Origin: Alisma plantago-aquatica
Lineage: Eukaryota > Streptophyta > Magnoliopsida > Alismatales > Alismataceae
Direction: 5' to 3'
Length of the DNA: 64,000 bases
NCBI GenBank assembly: GCA_963693085.1
Contig: OY856412.1
Span: forward strand, 965,182,281 to 965,246,280
Under the pieces are notes generated by a model. It had not been told where the DNA came from, made no database searches, and worked only from the letters and a program-made list of their open reading frames with translations. Positions 62,857 through 64,000 of the stretch are shown here, in pieces. A program made the position numbers and the translations under genes. Within the stretch, counting starts at the first letter, position 1. Every line of letters begins with the position of its first letter.

Positions 62857-62869
62857 GGCTTTGATACCA
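62857..62869 (-). other. Primer-binding site of copia B
   Basis: Minus strand TGGTATCAAAGCC, initiator-Met tRNA type with one mismatch, one base from the LTR edge at 62871. Confidence 0.85.
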
Positions 62870-62870
62870 C

Positions 62871-64000
62871 TATTGGGAAATAGGGGAACAAAGTATAGAA
62901 GCGGAAACAAAATTTTTATCTATCTATATTCCCATAACAGTAAGATCACATAAACTACTATGAAATAGGATGAATGGTTTAGCGAGTTATACCTGGTCCT
63001 CAAGAAAGTCCAGTGACAAAGCACGCTTCAATGCAACTGTGAACAAGTTGTCCTTAGATGGTGGCTGTGTAGCTCCTGGTCTTCACCACAAATAATGAAC
63101 AGAACAACTTCAGTAGTGCTCATGTGCTTTCACCATAGACTACAAGCTACAGTTGTCCTATTAGAAACCAAAGGACTCCTTCCTCTAGAGTAGTCCATAT
63201 GGACCTACTAGAACTCTTGTCATTCAACTAGAATAGACACGAAGGATTTGTCCCTCCCATTGGTGTACTAGTCACCAACTTGCTCTCCCACAACAATGAC
63301 TCTCAGTTGTTCTCTCCCATAGCTATCCCTCCATTTTTAGGTAGGGCTTGCTTGGGCTCTCTCGGTTACCAAAACTAGAGAAGGAAAAAGTTGTTAGAGG
63401 AACTGATTCTCAGTTGTCTATTGTTGTGTTCTGGGAAGCCCCCAGTAACCCTCTATATATAGGTAGGGTTTGTGTCAGGGTTCCCAGTCTGTATGGGATT
63501 CATGCAGGAGTGGAAGGGACCAAAAGATCTTGAATTTTCACAACCTGTAAATCACAAAATGGTCATCCAGTTACACAAGACGGTCATCTCAAACTACCAA
63601 ATGACCATTTGGTAGTTTCCCAATCACGCACAAATTTGGCAATTTTGATTCCAATTAAAATCACATATTAATTCCTTGTACCACAAGCCAGTGAGCAGTA
63701 GCTCAGGTGGTCACAACACGGGGCCCCTCATGAAGGGTCTCGGGTTTGAATCTCCCCAGTGGTGCTATTCAGAATTGTTTCTCGCGTAGTACAACCAGCC
63801 TATACACGACTTGATGAGCTATGCTCCTTACGGGATGTGGTTGAGATTTCTAAGTTGGGCTCAATGCAAGCCTTACGAGTCTCCCGGGTTACCAAAAAAA
63901 TTCCTTGTACCCCAAGTAATGTGTAATAGAAACTGGTTCAAGAAAGTTCCAAAACATGCATTTGGCCCAACTGAGCCATCTCACCCAGGTGAGACACTCG
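62871..64000 (-). repeat. 5' LTR of copia B, inner 0.9 kb plus SINE, cut by window edge
   Basis: Plus strand begins TATTGGGAAATAGG next to the primer-binding site and aligns with 45788-46770. The copy contains the SINE at 63688-63899. After the SINE the alignment resumes (TGTAATAGAAACTGGTTC against TGTAATCAAAACTAGTTC) and continues to the window end. Confidence 0.88.
63688..63899 (+). mobile_element. tRNA-derived SINE (about 212 bp)
   Basis: Near its start is a Pol III A box TAGCTCAGGTGG (63699-63710) and 33 bases further a B box GGTTTGAATCT (63743-63753), as in tRNA genes and tRNA-derived SINEs. It ends in a short A run (63893-63899). Flanking duplications ATTCCTTGTACCACAAG (63671-63687) and ATTCCTTGTACCCCAAG (63900-63916) match at 16 of 17 bases. 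The other LTR copy (near 46630) shows the empty site. It is not a tRNA gene: no cloverleaf 3' half is present. Confidence 0.92.

Larger units (their letters stand above)
45788..64000 (-). mobile_element. Long-LTR Ty1/copia element (copia B), split by Tekay insertion
   Basis: Minus-strand element. The 5' LTR starts at 62871 and runs off the window; then come primer-binding site, leader, gag, protease/integrase/RT remnants (62870-58482), the inserted Tekay element (58481-48708), RNase H end and purine tract (48707-48028), and 3' LTR (48027-45788). Removing the Tekay insert and one caatc copy leaves an internal region of about 5.1 kb, normal for copia. It lies within the Athila-like element. Coding decay and strong LTR differences (judged by eye) make it old. 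Confidence 0.88.

Noticed and set aside
63688..63760. tRNA gene
   Set aside because: A and B boxes are present but the cloverleaf is not, and the unit ends in an A run with a 17-bp duplication, so it is a SINE.

Overview
This window looks like repeat-dominated flowering-plant nuclear DNA. It carries plant-type Ty1/copia, Ty3/gypsy (Tekay/Del and Athila-like), CACTA (En/Spm), PIF/Harbinger and Mutator-like elements plus a tRNA-derived SINE. No host gene could be identified with confidence. I cannot name the species.

Layout. 1-3820: a decayed copia element on the minus strand, cut by the window edge, with LTR, primer-binding site, gag, protease, part of integrase and reverse transcriptase. 4575-8400: two long foldback elements with 9-bp target duplications (Mutator-type), a short copia gag fragment on the plus strand, and a weak segmental duplication that may be a gene end. 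8400-10860: nothing recognisable. 10865-15281: diverged tandem repeats, three units of about 1.25 kb. 15752-21200: a very long lone LTR whose last 1.1 kb is related to the LTR of the Tekay element at 48708. 21201-22550: (TA)51 and an LTR-like stretch. 22860-25690: a broken PIF/Harbinger element (Myb-like ORF plus DDE transposase). 26175-35629: a broken CACTA element (TNP2 transposase, DUF4216-like, TNPA-like). 36690-36900: a second copy of the Myb-like domain. 37000-41600: unresolved AT-rich DNA.

41600 to the end is a three-level nest. An Athila-like gypsy element (gag and protease, plus strand) is interrupted at 45787/45788 by a long-LTR copia element on the minus strand (3' LTR 45788-48027, 5' LTR from 62871 past the window end). 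That copia element is split in its RT/RNase H region by a nearly intact Tekay/Del element (48708-58476) with a 5-bp duplication caatc. A SINE with a 17-bp duplication sits in the copia 5' LTR. By visible decay, Athila and copia are old and Tekay is young: its two LTRs are both 2464 bp and differ at about 31 positions by eye.

The main open observations are the 1.25-kb tandem unit of unknown origin, short palindromic sub-repeats inside several unrelated LTRs, a copia family with TA...TA LTR ends, and the long palindromic foldback elements.
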